Shown piece after piece: positions 1 to 7,728 of a DNA stretch of 36,299 nucleotides; position 1 is the first letter of the stretch, and every line of letters starts with the position of its first letter. The stretch covers positions 1-36,299 of the forward strand of contig NZ_JAQGJD010000259.1 in the NCBI RefSeq assembly GCF_028290785.1, read 5' to 3'. The translations under genes were made by a program, and so were the position numbers. Source of the stretch: Tardiphaga sp. GTDB lineage: Bacteria > Pseudomonadota > Alphaproteobacteria > Rhizobiales > Xanthobacteraceae. The notes below the pieces were generated by a model. It was not told where the DNA came from. It saw nothing but the letters and a program-made list of their open reading frames with translations, and searched no databases.

Positions 1-455
1 TCCCCCAACGCCGCGTTCAGTCTGTCCCTTAGCGCCACCAGCTCGTTCTTCATCGACACCAGTTCACCGACCGAACAGGCCGAGGCCGCCAGCACGCCTT
101 GCGGCACGGTCTTCGCCTTCTCGCGCAGCGCGTGGCCTTGCGGCGTCAGCGCGATCAGCACCTGCCGCTCGTCTTCCGCGCTGCGGGTACGGCGAATCAG
201 CCCGGCGGTCTCGATGCGCTTCAGCAGCGGCGTCAGCGTGCCCGAATCCAGGAACAGCCGCTGGCCTACTTCCTTGACGGGGATGTCATCGCGCTCCCAC
301 AGCACCAGCATCACCAGATATTGCGGATAGGTCAGCCCCAGCCGCTCCAGCAACGGCTTGTAGATGCGGTTGAAGGCGTGCGCGGTGGAATACACCGCGA
401 AACAGATCTGGTTTTCGAGCTTCAGCGGCGGATACGCCACGGACTTCCTTGCCAT
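1..455 (-). CDS. ohrR: OhrR, MarR-family organic-hydroperoxide-sensing repressor (3' end cut by window)
   Basis: Reading on the minus strand from the ATG at 453-455, 151 codons are visible before the window edge. The protein is a winged-helix MarR regulator. The segment ENQICFAVYS near the N-terminus carries the reactive Cys18 typical of OhrR, and a second Cys at 127 (ASACSVGEL) fits the two-cysteine type known from Xanthomonas OhrR, in which oxidation forms an intersubunit disulfide and releases DNA. The DNA-binding wing includes LIRRTRSAEDERQVLI. It is divergent from ohr at 616, the usual arrangement, with palindromes in the shared intergenic region. The C-terminus is missing only because the window starts here; family length suggests few residues are lost. 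Confidence 0.9.
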   Translation of the reverse strand, partial: MARKSVAYPPLKLENQICFAVYSTAHAFNRIYKPLLERLGLTYPQYLVMLVLWERDDIPVKEVGQRLFLDSGTLTPLLKRIETAGLIRRTRSAEDERQVLIALTPQGHALREKAKTVPQGVLAASACSVGELVSMKNELVALRDRLNAALG

Positions 456-511
456 CACACTCTCCGGATCTGATGCGTCGTCCTGCCAATCTGGCCCCTC
501 GCCGCCTCACA

Positions 512-578
512 ATCAATTGAGCACAACTAAATTGCGGCGTCGATATTTCTCATTGTGCACAATCTAATTGTACGCAAT
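512..578. promoter_or_regulatory. Probable OhrR operator region between ohrR and ohr
   Basis: The divergent intergenic region is AT-rich against a GC-rich background. It contains a perfect 12-base palindrome ATTGTGCACAAT at 552-563. Two bases later a related box, AATTGTACGCAAT (566-578), matches the reverse complement of the first at 10 of 12 positions. A third ATTGAGCACAA-like half lies at 515-525. OhrR proteins bind AT-rich inverted repeats, so these are the natural operators for both genes. Binding itself is inferred. Confidence 0.6.
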
Positions 579-615
579 AAAGACTACGTTGAATTCAAAA
601 CAAGGAGCAACGCCC

Positions 616-1041
616 ATGTCCGTCAACGTCCTCTACAAGACCAGCGCCAAGGCCACCGGCGGCCGCGATGGCCACGCCGCCACCCTCGACGGCGCGCTCG
701 ACGTCAAACTCGCCACACCCAAGGAATTGGGCGGCGCCGGCGGCGAAGGCAACAACCCCGAGCAACTGTTCGCCGCGGGTTACGCCGCCTGCTTCATCGG
801 CGCGATGAAGTTCGTCGCATCGCAGGGCGGACCGAAGGTACCGGCGGACGTCGCGGTGACCGCGACCGTCGGCATCGGCCCGCGTTCGGCCGGGGGATTC
901 GGTCTGGATGTCGAACTCGCGGTGTCGTTGCCGGGCCTTGCCAAGGCCGATGCCGAGGCGCTGGTGGAGAAGGCACACCAGATCTGCCCGTATTCCAATG
1001 CCACCCGCGGCAATATCGACGTTCGCTCCGTGATCGCCTGA
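616..1041 (+). CDS. ohr: Organic hydroperoxide resistance protein Ohr
   Basis: A 141-residue OsmC/Ohr-fold thiol peroxidase that reduces organic and lipid hydroperoxides in the cytoplasm using dihydrolipoamide-type thiols (family knowledge). The two catalytic cysteines are present: Cys59 in [11 protein letters not shown] and Cys124 in the signature [11 protein letters not shown]. Arg17 and Glu50 are at the positions expected for the catalytic network. Length is typical. The start at 616 follows AAGGAGCAACGCCC, an AGGAG ribosome-binding site with good spacing. A longer in-frame start at 568 would lie inside the operator region and is not preferred. Expression should be derepressed by peroxide through the divergent ohrR. 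Confidence 0.95.
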   Translation: MSVNVLYKTSAKATGGRDGHAATLDGALDVKLATPKELGGAGGEGNNPEQLFAAGYAACFIGAMKFVASQGGPKVPADVAVTATVGIGPRSAGGFGLDVELAVSLPGLAKADAEALVEKAHQICPYSNATRGNIDVRSVIA

Positions 1042-1060
1042 CGGATCGGCTTTGCGACAG

Positions 1061-1128
1061 GCCCGCCAGCATCTGGCGGGCCTGCGCGCTGCGCCAGACA
1101 GGCTGCCTTCGAAATCGCATGGCAGCCT
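1061..1128 (+). terminator. Hairpins downstream of ohr
   Basis: A perfect 9-base stem GCCCGCCAG (1061-1069) / CTGGCGGGC (1073-1081) with loop CAT begins 19 bases after the ohr stop. A second inverted repeat, AGGCTGCC (1100-1107) / GGCAGCCT (1121-1128), follows. No run of T follows either stem, so this may be a weak or factor-assisted terminator rather than a classical intrinsic one. Confidence 0.45.
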
Positions 1129-1199
1129 GAATTTGCGAAGACGCGCTTTGGATGGTTTATGTGTCGGACGACCAACGACAAAAGAACCAGAAACGCCTC

Positions 1200-2408
1200 A
1201 TGATCCCCAATATTGCTCCCGGCGCTATCGCCGGCTTGCGCGTGATCGACCTGTCGCGCGTCCTCGGTGGCCCCTACTGCACGCAGATTCTCGCCGACCA
1301 CGGCGCCGACGTCGTCAAGGTCGAGCCGCCGGCCGGCGACGAGACCCGCGACTGGGGCCCTCCGTTCCACGACGACGACGCGGCATATTTCATCGGCACC
1401 AATCGCAACAAGCGTTCGATCGGCCTCGACCTCGCCTCGGATGCGGGCCGCGTCGTGCTGATGCGCATGCTCGAAGACGCCGACGTGATGATCGAGAACT
1501 TCAAGCCCGGCACCCTCGACAAATGGGGTATCGGCAATGACGTGCTGCGCGCGAAATTCCCGAAACTGATCCATTGCCGAATCTCCGGCTTCGGCGGCGA
1601 TGGCCCGCATGGCGGCCATCCCGGCTACGACGCCGTGATTCAGTCGATGGTCGGCCTGATGGCCGCCACCGGCATGCCGGATAGCGGCCCCACCCGCATC
1701 GGCGTCGCCCTGGTCGACATGTCGACCGGGCTCTACGCCTGCGTCGGCATTCTGATGGCGCTGGCGGAACGCGCCAAATCGGGGCTCGGCCAGTTCGTGG
1801 AGGCGACCCTGTACGAGACCGGCCTCGCCATCATGCATCCGCACACCGCCAACTACTTCATGAATGGCGGCAAGCCGCCGGCGCGGACCGGCAACGAGCA
1901 TCCCAACCTATATCCCTACGCGGTGTTCGCGGCGCGCGACGGCGACATCTTCGTGGGAGTCGGCAACGACGCCACCTATCGCAAGTTATGCAAGGAACTC
2001 GGAAAACCGGAGCTAGGCACGGATCCCCGCTTTGCCCGCAACCGCGACCGCGTCGTCAACCGAGACGAGTTGCGCGCCGAGCTGGAGGCGATACTCACGC
2101 AAGAAGACGGCGAGCCGCTGTGCCGACGCCTGCTCGCGGCCGGCCTTCCCGCCGGTCCTGTGCAGTCGATCGACAAGGCGCTCGCCAACCCGCACACCCT
2201 CGCGCGCGGCGATATCATCGAGAAGGACTGGTACAAGGGCGTCGCTTCACCGGTCCGTTTCGACCGCACCAAGGCCAGCTTGCGCCGCGTGCCGCCAAAA
2301 TTCAGCGAGCATGCGACCGAGGTGCTCGAGGAGTTCGGCTATTCCGCCGATGAGATCAGCGATCTCGTCGCCAAGGGCACCGTGAGCGGCCCGGAACGGA
2401 AGCGCTAG
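1200..2408 (+). CDS. CaiB/BaiF family (class III) CoA-transferase
   Basis: A 402-residue cytoplasmic enzyme of the CaiB/BaiF family, which moves CoA between carboxylic acids through a covalent aspartyl intermediate. The N-terminal block AGLRVIDLSRVLGGPYCTQIL and ADHGADVVKVEPPAGDETR (residues 11-50) are family hallmarks. The catalytic Asp is Asp173 in GVALVDMSTGLYA. NRNKRSIGLDL (68-78) and HPGYDAVIQ are also typical. Length is normal. The start at 1200 puts the conserved block about ten residues in, as in relatives; an upstream in-frame start at 1152 would add a non-conserved leader. It stands alone between two hairpin-rich spacers, so the substrate cannot be deduced. Formyl-CoA, succinyl-CoA-dicarboxylate or carnitine-type transfer are all possible. 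Confidence 0.88.
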   Translation: MIPNIAPGAIAGLRVIDLSRVLGGPYCTQILADHGADVVKVEPPAGDETRDWGPPFHDDDAAYFIGTNRNKRSIGLDLASDAGRVVLMRMLEDADVMIENFKPGTLDKWGIGNDVLRAKFPKLIHCRISGFGGDGPHGGHPGYDAVIQSMVGLMAATGMPDSGPTRIGVALVDMSTGLYACVGILMALAERAKSGLGQFVEATLYETGLAIMHPHTANYFMNGGKPPARTGNEHPNLYPYAVFAARDGDIFVGVGNDATYRKLCKELGKPELGTDPRFARNRDRVVNRDELRAELEAILTQEDGEPLCRRLLAAGLPAGPVQSIDKALANPHTLARGDIIEKDWYKGVASPVRFDRTKASLRRVPPKFSEHATEVLEEFGYSADEISDLVAKGTVSGPERKR

Positions 2409-2416
2409 GTTCGGCT

Positions 2417-2551
2417 GCCCCGGACTCAGTGCACCAGGCCGCGCCAGCGGCGGGGTGCACTGCTGACCAGCGGCCATTCTAGGCGCCGGTGTGCGCAACG
2501 GCCCCGGCTCTGCGGAGCAGCGTGAAGAACGCTGCACCGCGTCCGGGACAA
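2417..2551. repeat. Intergenic palindromic repeat upstream of ugpB
   Basis: A 135-base mosaic inverted repeat. The outer arms are TGCCCCGGAC (2417-2426) and GTCCGGGACA (2542-2551), complementary at 9 of 10 positions. Internal stems are GTGCACC (2430-2436) / GGTGCAC (2455-2461) and GCAGCG (2518-2523) / CGCTGC (2531-2536). From memory, the right half (CTGCGGAGCAGCGTGAAG... then ACCGCGTCCGGGAC) resembles a dispersed intergenic element common in Bradyrhizobium genomes. It fills most of the 256-base gap between the CoA-transferase and ugpB and could end the upstream transcript. Confidence 0.65.
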
Positions 2552-2664
2552 GCAAGTATGTCCACGCTTCCCCCGTCGCATCCGCTCGACTATACGGTCA
2601 TTAGTACGTCATCCGGCGCTGCTAACGCGCACCAACGACGATGACGGCCACCGGGAGACTTTGA

Positions 2665-3981
2665 ATGTTTCGACGACACCTCTGCCTTGCCTCGCTGCTT
2701 GCCTCGACCCTCGTACTGGCCTCACCCGCCTATGCCGTCACCGAGATCCAGTGGTGGCACGCCATGACCGGCGGCAACAACGAGGTGGTGGTCAAGCTGG
2801 CTGAGGAGTTCAACGCCTCGCAAAGCGACTACAAGGTCGTGCCGGCCTACAAGGGCAGCTATCCCGACACCATGAACGCCGGCATCGCCGCGTTCCGCGC
2901 CGGCAACGCACCGCACATCATGCAGGTGTTCGAAGTCGGCACCGCCACCATGATGTCCGCCACCGGCGCGGTGAAGCCGGTCTACAAGCTGATGGAAGAA
3001 GCCGGCGAGAAGTTCGACTCGAAGGCCTATCTGCCGGCAATCACCGGCTACTACTCGACCTCGAAGGGCGAGATGCTGTCGTTCCCGTTCAACTCGTCCT
3101 CGATGGTGATGTGGATCAACAAGGACGCGCTGAAGAAGGCCAACATCGCCGAAATTCCGAAGACGTGGCCGGAAGTGTTCGAGGACGCCAAGAAGCTGAA
3201 GGCGGCGGGCTATGCGACCTGCGGTTTCTCCACCGCGTGGGTGACCTGGGCCAATCTCGAGCAGCTGTCGTCGTGGCACAACCAGCCGCTGGCCTCCAAG
3301 GCCAATGGCCTCGACGGCTTCGATACCGTGCTGGAATTCAACGGCCCGCTGCAGATCAAGCATCTCGAAACCCTGATCGAGCTGCAGAAGGACAAGACCT
3401 ACGACTACTCCGGCCGCACCAATTCGTCGGAAGGCCGCTTCACCTCCGGCGAATGCCCGATCTTCCTGACCTCGTCGGGCTTCTTCGGCCAGGTCAAGGG
3501 CGCCGCCAAGTTCGACTGGACCAACGCGCCGATGCCGTATTATCCGGATGTCGCCGGCGCCCCGCAGAACTCGATCATCGGCGGCGCCTCGCTGTGGGTG
3601 ATGGGCGGCAAGAAGCCCGACGAATACAAGGGCGTCGCCAAATTCCTCACCTTCCTGTCCGACACCGACCGCCAGGTCGCGATCCACAAGGCGTCGGGCT
3701 ATCTGCCGATCACCAAGGCGGCCTATGCCAAAGCCAAGGAACAGGGCTTCTACAAGGATGCGCCGTATCTGGAGACGCCGCTGCTGGAGCTGACCAACAA
3801 GGAGCCGACCGAGAACTCGCGCGGCCTGCGGCTCGGCAACATGGTGCAGCTGCGCGACATCTGGGCGGAAGAGATCGAGACCGCGCTGGCCGGCAAGAAG
3901 ACCGCCAAGCAGGCGCTGGACACCGCCGTGCAGCGCGGCAACGCGGTGCTGCGGCAGTTCGAGAAGACGGTGAGCAAGTAA
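2665..3981 (+). CDS. ugpB: sn-Glycerol-3-phosphate ABC transporter, periplasmic binding protein UgpB
   Basis: A 438-residue family 1 extracellular solute-binding protein. Residues 1-24 form a classical Sec signal peptide (basic MFRRH, hydrophobic core, cleavage after AYA). The mature N-terminus ITEIQWWHAMTGG-like block (here TEIQWWHAMTGGNNEVV) and the later SSSMVMWINKDAL, GFSTAWVTWANLEQLSSWH and GGASLWVMGGKKPDEYKG are characteristic of UgpB. UgpB captures glycerol-3-phosphate, and glycerophosphodiesters in some species, and delivers it to UgpAE. It is the first gene of a ugpB-A-E-C set, separated from ugpA by 121 bases containing a hairpin repeat, which could allow more binding protein than permease to be made. 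Phosphate-starvation control is known for homologues, but I see no clear Pho box. Confidence 0.9.
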   Translation: MFRRHLCLASLLASTLVLASPAYAVTEIQWWHAMTGGNNEVVVKLAEEFNASQSDYKVVPAYKGSYPDTMNAGIAAFRAGNAPHIMQVFEVGTATMMSATGAVKPVYKLMEEAGEKFDSKAYLPAITGYYSTSKGEMLSFPFNSSSMVMWINKDALKKANIAEIPKTWPEVFEDAKKLKAAGYATCGFSTAWVTWANLEQLSSWHNQPLASKANGLDGFDTVLEFNGPLQIKHLETLIELQKDKTYDYSGRTNSSEGRFTSGECPIFLTSSGFFGQVKGAAKFDWTNAPMPYYPDVAGAPQNSIIGGASLWVMGGKKPDEYKGVAKFLTFLSDTDRQVAIHKASGYLPITKAAYAKAKEQGFYKDAPYLETPLLELTNKEPTENSRGLRLGNMVQLRDIWAEEIETALAGKKTAKQALDTAVQRGNAVLRQFEKTVSK

Positions 3982-4021
3982 TCGGGTGGAACGCGTCAAC
4001 CTCCAAGCCACTCCAGCCGAT

Positions 4022-4060
4022 CCCTTCCCCCCTTCGGGGGGAGGGTTAGGGAGAGGGGGA
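4022..4060. repeat. G/C-run hairpin repeat between ugpB and ugpA
   Basis: CCCCCC (4027-4032) and GGGGGG (4036-4041) flank a TTC loop. Pairing extends outwards through CCTT (4023-4026) with AGGG (4042-4045), the two inner T's pairing with A and G. A purine-rich tail with GAGAGGGGG follows. The shape is that of short intergenic palindromes dispersed in Bradyrhizobium-type genomes. It lies within the operon, 40 bases after the ugpB stop, where it could stabilise the ugpB message or attenuate readthrough. Confidence 0.6.
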
Positions 4061-4102
4061 GCCACAGGCGACGGCGCTTGTGGCGCGGGGGCGCGCTAAC
4101 CC

Positions 4103-4984
4103 ATGCAAAAGCAATCCACCTTCCGCTCGCCAGTGCTGCCGTTCCTGCTGCTGACGCCGCAGGTCGCGGTGGTGCTGCTGTTCTTCTACTGGCCGGCGGC
4201 GCAGGCGGTGTGGCAATCGTTCCTGCTGCAGGACGCGTTCGGGCTCTCCACCACCTTCATCTGGTTCGAGAACTACGCGGAGTTGCTAACCCAGCCGGAA
4301 TATTATGAAGCCGTGCTGCGCACCTTCATCTTCTCCGCGGCCATCGCCGGCTCCTCGCTGTCGTTCGCCTTGCTGCTCGCCGTGATGGCCGACAAGCCCC
4401 TGCGCGGATCGGGCCTGTATCGCACGCTGCTGATCTGGCCCTATGCGGTCGCGCCCGCTGTCGCCGGCGTGCTGTGGATCTTCATGCTGCATCCGTCGCT
4501 CGGCGTGCTCGCGCGGGGCTTGCGCGGCATGGGAATCGACTGGAATCCGCAGCTCAACGGCGACCATGCGGTAACGCTGATCGTGCTGGCCGCGGCATGG
4601 AAGCAGATCTCCTACAACTTTCTGTTCTTCCTCGCCGGCCTGCAGGCGATCCCGAAAAGCGTGCTGGAAGCCGCTGCCATCGACGGCGCCAAGCCGATGC
4701 GGCGATTCTGGACCGTCACCTTCCCGCTGCTGACGCCGACCATCTTCTTCCTGATCGTCGTCAACATCGTCTACGCCTTCTTCGACACCTTTGGGATCAT
4801 CGACGCGATGACGGGCGGCGGGCCTGCCAAGGCCACCGAAACCCTGGTCTACAAGGTCTATCTCGATGGGTTGCTCGGCGGCAATCTCGGTTCGTCCGCG
4901 GCGCAATCGGTGATGCTGATGGTGATCGTGGTGGCGCTGACCGCGATCCAGTTCCGCTATGTCGAACGCAAGGTGACGTATTGA
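4103..4984 (+). CDS. ugpA: sn-Glycerol-3-phosphate ABC transporter permease UgpA
   Basis: A 293-residue inner-membrane permease of the MalF/UgpA type with about six hydrophobic segments, beginning with [20 protein letters not shown] near residue 10. The cytoplasmic EAA loop that docks on the ATPase is present as [35 protein letters not shown] near the C-terminus is typical of sugar-phosphate permeases. UgpA pairs with UgpE to form the channel. The ribosome-binding site before 4103 is weak and GC-rich. The spacers on both sides are filled with palindromic repeats, unlike the tight ugpE-ugpC junction. Confidence 0.9.
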   Translation: MQKQSTFRSPVLPFLLLTPQVAVVLLFFYWPAAQAVWQSFLLQDAFGLSTTFIWFENYAELLTQPEYYEAVLRTFIFSAAIAGSSLSFALLLAVMADKPLRGSGLYRTLLIWPYAVAPAVAGVLWIFMLHPSLGVLARGLRGMGIDWNPQLNGDHAVTLIVLAAAWKQISYNFLFFLAGLQAIPKSVLEAAAIDGAKPMRRFWTVTFPLLTPTIFFLIVVNIVYAFFDTFGIIDAMTGGGPAKATETLVYKVYLDGLLGGNLGSSAAQSVMLMVIVVALTAIQFRYVERKVTY

Positions 4985-5022
4985 TGGTGATGTTCACTAT
5001 GGCTGCGCCACGCCACTTCCTT

Positions 5023-5173
5023 CCCTCTCCCCTTGTGGGAGAGGGTGACCGCGCGTCAGCGCGGACGGGTGAGGGGTGCGGCGCGCTCCGTAAAGGCCCC
5101 CTCATCCGTCACGGCCTTCGGCCGCGCCACCTTCTCCCACCTAGCGAAGCTTCGCTTCGCGCGGGGGAGAAGG
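5023..5173. repeat. Large nested palindromic repeat between ugpA and ugpE
   Basis: About 150 bases of nested inverted repeats occupy the 208-base gap. They include a perfect 9-base stem CCCTCTCCC (5023-5031) / GGGAGAGGG (5037-5045); CCGCGC (5049-5054) / GCGCGG (5059-5064); a 13-base pairing of 5064-5076 with 5098-5110 (12 of 13 match); CGGCC / GGCCG at 5112-5124; a 12-base perfect palindrome GCGAAGCTTCGC (5144-5155); and outer arms CCTTCTCCC (5130-5138) / GGGAGAAGG (5165-5173). This is the style of dispersed palindromic elements of Bradyrhizobium relatives. Its right end runs into the purine-rich ribosome-binding site of ugpE. Confidence 0.75.
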
Positions 5174-5192
5174 AAGGAAGAGGGCTCCGCCG

Positions 5193-6041
5193 ATGGTAGA
5201 AGCTCAGGGTTTCCGGCGCTTCGTCGCGCACTTCATTCTGTGGATCGGCATCGCCATCGTGGCGTTTCCGGTCTATCTCGCTTTTGTCGCGTCCACCCAG
5301 GATGCTGCCTCGATCGCCAACGGCCAGATGTCGCTGCTGCCCGGCAGCCATTTGATCGAGAACTACACCAAGACGATCTTCGTCGGTTCTTCCGGCTCGA
5401 CCCGCGAACCGGTCGGCGTGATGCTGTTTAACTCGCTGGTGATGGCGCTGGCCATCGCGATCGGCAAGATCGCGATCTCGATCCTGTCGGCCTACTCCAT
5501 CGTGTACTTCCGCTTTCCGTTCCGGATGGCGATCTTCTGGATGATCTTCATCACCTTGATGCTCCCGGTCGAGGTGCGGATCTATCCGACCTACAAGATC
5601 GCCGCCGACTTCGGCATGCTCGACAGCTACGCCGGCCTGACGCTGCCGCTGATCGCCTCGGCCACCGCGACGCTGTTGTTCCGGCAGTTCTTCATGACGG
5701 TGCCGGATGAATTGCTGGAGGCCTCGCGCCTCGACGGCGCCGGACCGCTTCGATTTTTCTGGGATACGCTGCTGCCGCTGTCGCGCACCAACATGGCGGC
5801 GTTGTTCGTGATCCTGTTCATCTATGGCTGGAATCAGTATCTCTGGCCGCTGTTGATCACCACGCGCGACGACATGCAGACCGTCGTGATCGGCATCCGC
5901 AAGATGATCACCACCACCGACGCGCTGACGGAATGGCCGATCGTGATGTGCACCGCCGTGCTGGCGATGCTGCCGCCGGTGGCCGTGGTGATCCTGATGC
6001 AGCGACTGTTCGTGCGCGGCCTGGTCGAGACCGAGAAGTAG
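5193..6041 (+). CDS. ugpE: sn-Glycerol-3-phosphate ABC transporter permease UgpE
   Basis: A 282-residue MalG/UgpE-type permease with about six membrane segments. The EAA motif is [22 protein letters not shown], preceded by [13 protein letters not shown]. The C-terminal [12 protein letters not shown] includes the V(R/K)G segment typical of this family. It forms the second half of the transport channel with UgpA and contacts UgpC. The start at 5193 follows GAAGGAAGAGGGCTCC, a purine-rich Shine-Dalgarno region that abuts the preceding palindromic repeat. ugpC begins 7 bases after its stop, so those two genes are translationally close. Confidence 0.9.
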   Translation: MVEAQGFRRFVAHFILWIGIAIVAFPVYLAFVASTQDAASIANGQMSLLPGSHLIENYTKTIFVGSSGSTREPVGVMLFNSLVMALAIAIGKIAISILSAYSIVYFRFPFRMAIFWMIFITLMLPVEVRIYPTYKIAADFGMLDSYAGLTLPLIASATATLLFRQFFMTVPDELLEASRLDGAGPLRFFWDTLLPLSRTNMAALFVILFIYGWNQYLWPLLITTRDDMQTVVIGIRKMITTTDALTEWPIVMCTAVLAMLPPVAVVILMQRLFVRGLVETEK

Positions 6042-6048
6042 GAATCCG

Positions 6049-7143
6049 ATGTCGAACGTCTCCCTGCGTAACGTGCGAAAGACCTATCCCGGCGGCTTCG
6101 AGGCCATCAAGGGCATCGATTTCGAGATTCCCGATGGCCAGTTCTGCGTGCTGGTCGGCCCCTCCGGCTGCGGCAAGTCGACCCTGCTGCGCATGGTTGC
6201 CGGGCTGGAGACCGTCACCTCGGGCGAGATCGATATCGGCGGCCGTGTCGTCAACGAGGTCGAGCCGGCCGACCGCGACATCGCCATGGTGTTCCAGAAC
6301 TACGCGCTCTATCCGCACATGACCGTCTACAACAACATGGCCTATGGCCTGCGCAACCGCGGCATGCCGAAGCCCGAGATCGATACCCGCGTCCGCGAAG
6401 CCGCGCAGATCCTCGAGATCACGACCATGCTCGACCGCAAGCCGCGGCAGCTATCCGGCGGCCAGCGCCAGCGCGTCGCCATGGGCCGCGCCATCGTGCG
6501 GCAGCCGAAAGTGTTCCTGTTCGACGAGCCGCTGTCCAATCTTGACGCCAAGCTGCGCGTCGCGATGCGGGTCGAGATTCGAAAACTGCAGCGCCGGCTC
6601 AAGACCACCTCGATCTACGTCACCCACGACCAATTGGAAGCGATGACGCTGGCCGATATCTTGGTGGTGATGAATGGCGGTCAGGTCGAGCAGATCGGCA
6701 ATCCGCTGGAGATCTACCGCAAGCCGGCCACGACCTTTGTCGCCTCCTTCATCGGCGCACCGCCGATGAACCTGATACCGCTCGACGGCGGCGAGATCGC
6801 CGCGCAATTCGCCGGCGACAGCCGCAGCGTCGCGGCCGCGGGGGTTCTGGGGGTGCGGCCGGAGGATCTGCTGATCTCCACCGATGCGACCGCTACCGGT
6901 GGCATCGCGCTGGACCTGACCGTGGAAGCGATCGAGCGGGTCGGCCCGGAAACCTTCGTCTATGGCTCCCGCGAGGGCGCCCACGGCGTCAGCGTCAATC
7001 CCGGCGAACTGCCCCCGGGGGAGGTCATTGTCCGGATTCCCGGCCAGATCGCCCCGGCGATCGGCGAACGGATCCGGGCCATCGCGCCGCGCGACAAATT
7101 GCACCTGTTCAGCGCCGATGGCCGGGCGCGGATCGATATCTGA
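6049..7143 (+). CDS. ugpC: sn-Glycerol-3-phosphate ABC transporter ATP-binding protein UgpC
   Basis: A 364-residue MalK/UgpC-type ATPase. Walker [10 protein letters not shown] is at 37-45, the Q-loop is in [11 protein letters not shown] (81-91), the signature LSGGQ is at 135-139, Walker B VFLFDE is at 155-160 and the switch His is 193 ([10 protein letters not shown]). The remaining third is the OB-fold/TOBE regulatory domain, which contains GVRPEDLLI. It powers UgpAE. MalK-type ATPases can be shared with other importers, and the substrate assignment rests on the adjoining UgpB. It is the last gene of the cluster; no clear intrinsic terminator is visible before the heat-shock promoter 45 bases downstream. 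Confidence 0.92.
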   Translation: MSNVSLRNVRKTYPGGFEAIKGIDFEIPDGQFCVLVGPSGCGKSTLLRMVAGLETVTSGEIDIGGRVVNEVEPADRDIAMVFQNYALYPHMTVYNNMAYGLRNRGMPKPEIDTRVREAAQILEITTMLDRKPRQLSGGQRQRVAMGRAIVRQPKVFLFDEPLSNLDAKLRVAMRVEIRKLQRRLKTTSIYVTHDQLEAMTLADILVVMNGGQVEQIGNPLEIYRKPATTFVASFIGAPPMNLIPLDGGEIAAQFAGDSRSVAAAGVLGVRPEDLLISTDATATGGIALDLTVEAIERVGPETFVYGSREGAHGVSVNPGELPPGEVIVRIPGQIAPAIGERIRAIAPRDKLHLFSADGRARIDI

Positions 7144-7188
7144 TCCGCTTCAAGGCGTTACATACCCAATTCAGGCAATTTACGGGTG

Positions 7189-7217
7189 CTTGAACCCGGT
7201 AAAGCCATGCCCATATT
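7189..7217 (+). promoter_or_regulatory. Heat-shock (RpoH, sigma-32) promoter of the hsp20 gene
   Basis: CTTGAA at 7189-7194 and CCCATATT at 7210-7217 are separated by 15 bases. This fits the alphaproteobacterial RpoH consensus (CTTGAA-type -35, CCCCATnT-type -10). It predicts a transcript start near 7223-7226, exactly at the 5' side of the folded leader described next. The match is by eye. Confidence 0.65.
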
Positions 7218-7224
7218 GTTGAAT

Positions 7225-7302
7225 GACCGGTGGGTATTCCGCCGGTCGAGGGCGCCGTAAGGGCCCTGATACCCAAAGTCGCTTCGAGAGGGCTTTGTAT
7301 TT
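7225..7302 (+). ncRNA. ROSE-type RNA thermometer in the hsp20 leader
   Basis: The leader folds into consecutive stems. GACCGG (7225-7230) can pair with CCGGTC (7242-7247), AGGGC (7249-7253) with GCCCT (7263-7267), and GGGTAT (7232-7237) with ATACCC (7269-7274) as an alternative long-range pairing. The last hairpin is the diagnostic one: AAAGTC (7275-7280) pairs with GGCTTT (7291-7296) and CTT (7282-7284) with GAG (7288-7290), leaving G7281 bulged inside TCGCT (7279-7283). This matches the UYGCU anti-Shine-Dalgarno with bulged G that defines ROSE elements. The hidden ribosome-binding site is GAGAGGG (7286-7292), 10 bases from the ATG at 7303. Heating should melt it and release translation. Confidence 0.8.
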
Positions 7303-7728
7303 ATGTCTCGTGTTCCTTCGTTATCCAGTCCGTTCCTTTTGGGATTCGACGAGATTGAGCGTGCGCTCGATCGCGTGGTGAAAGGCGCCGACGGTTACCC
7401 TCCCTACAACATCGAGCGGTGCGACCGTAACAGCGGTCAGCCCGAACGCCTGCGCATCACGCTGGCGGTCGCGGGGTTCACCCGTGATCAACTCGATGTG
7501 ACCACCGAGGAGAACCAGCTCGTCATTCGGGGCCGCCAGCAGGACGACAAGGCCCGGCAGTACATCCATCGCGGCATCGCCGCGCGGCACTTCCAGCGCA
7601 CGTTCGTGCTGGCCGAAGGGATGCTGGTGCTGGGTGCGGATTTGAAGAATGGGCTGTTGTCCGTCGATCTGGCCAGGCCGGAGCCTGAAAGGGTCGTTAA
7701 GACAATCGCTATCAATGAGCATGAATAA
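7303..7728 (+). CDS. Small heat-shock protein, Hsp20/IbpA type
   Basis: A 141-residue alpha-crystallin-domain chaperone that holds unfolding proteins in the cytoplasm for refolding by DnaK/ClpB. The N-terminus has the IbpA-like LLGFDEIERALDRV and YPPYNIER. The core is RLRITLAVAGFTRDQLDVT, NQLVIRGRQ and YIHRGIAARHFQRTF. The L-NGLLSVDL strand precedes a C-terminal anchoring motif of the I-x-I type (IAI in VKTIAINE). The family resembles the class A sHsps of Bradyrhizobium, which occur as several paralogues usually under ROSE control, so the exact paralogue name is left open. RpoH transcription and thermometer-controlled translation are supported by the upstream sequence. Confidence 0.92.
   Translation: MSRVPSLSSPFLLGFDEIERALDRVVKGADGYPPYNIERCDRNSGQPERLRITLAVAGFTRDQLDVTTEENQLVIRGRQQDDKARQYIHRGIAARHFQRTFVLAEGMLVLGADLKNGLLSVDLARPEPERVVKTIAINEHE

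Noticed and set aside
2722..4065. A 447-codon open frame antisense to ugpB
   Set aside because: It has biased composition (Leu, Arg, Gly, His) and lies fully opposite a secure gene.
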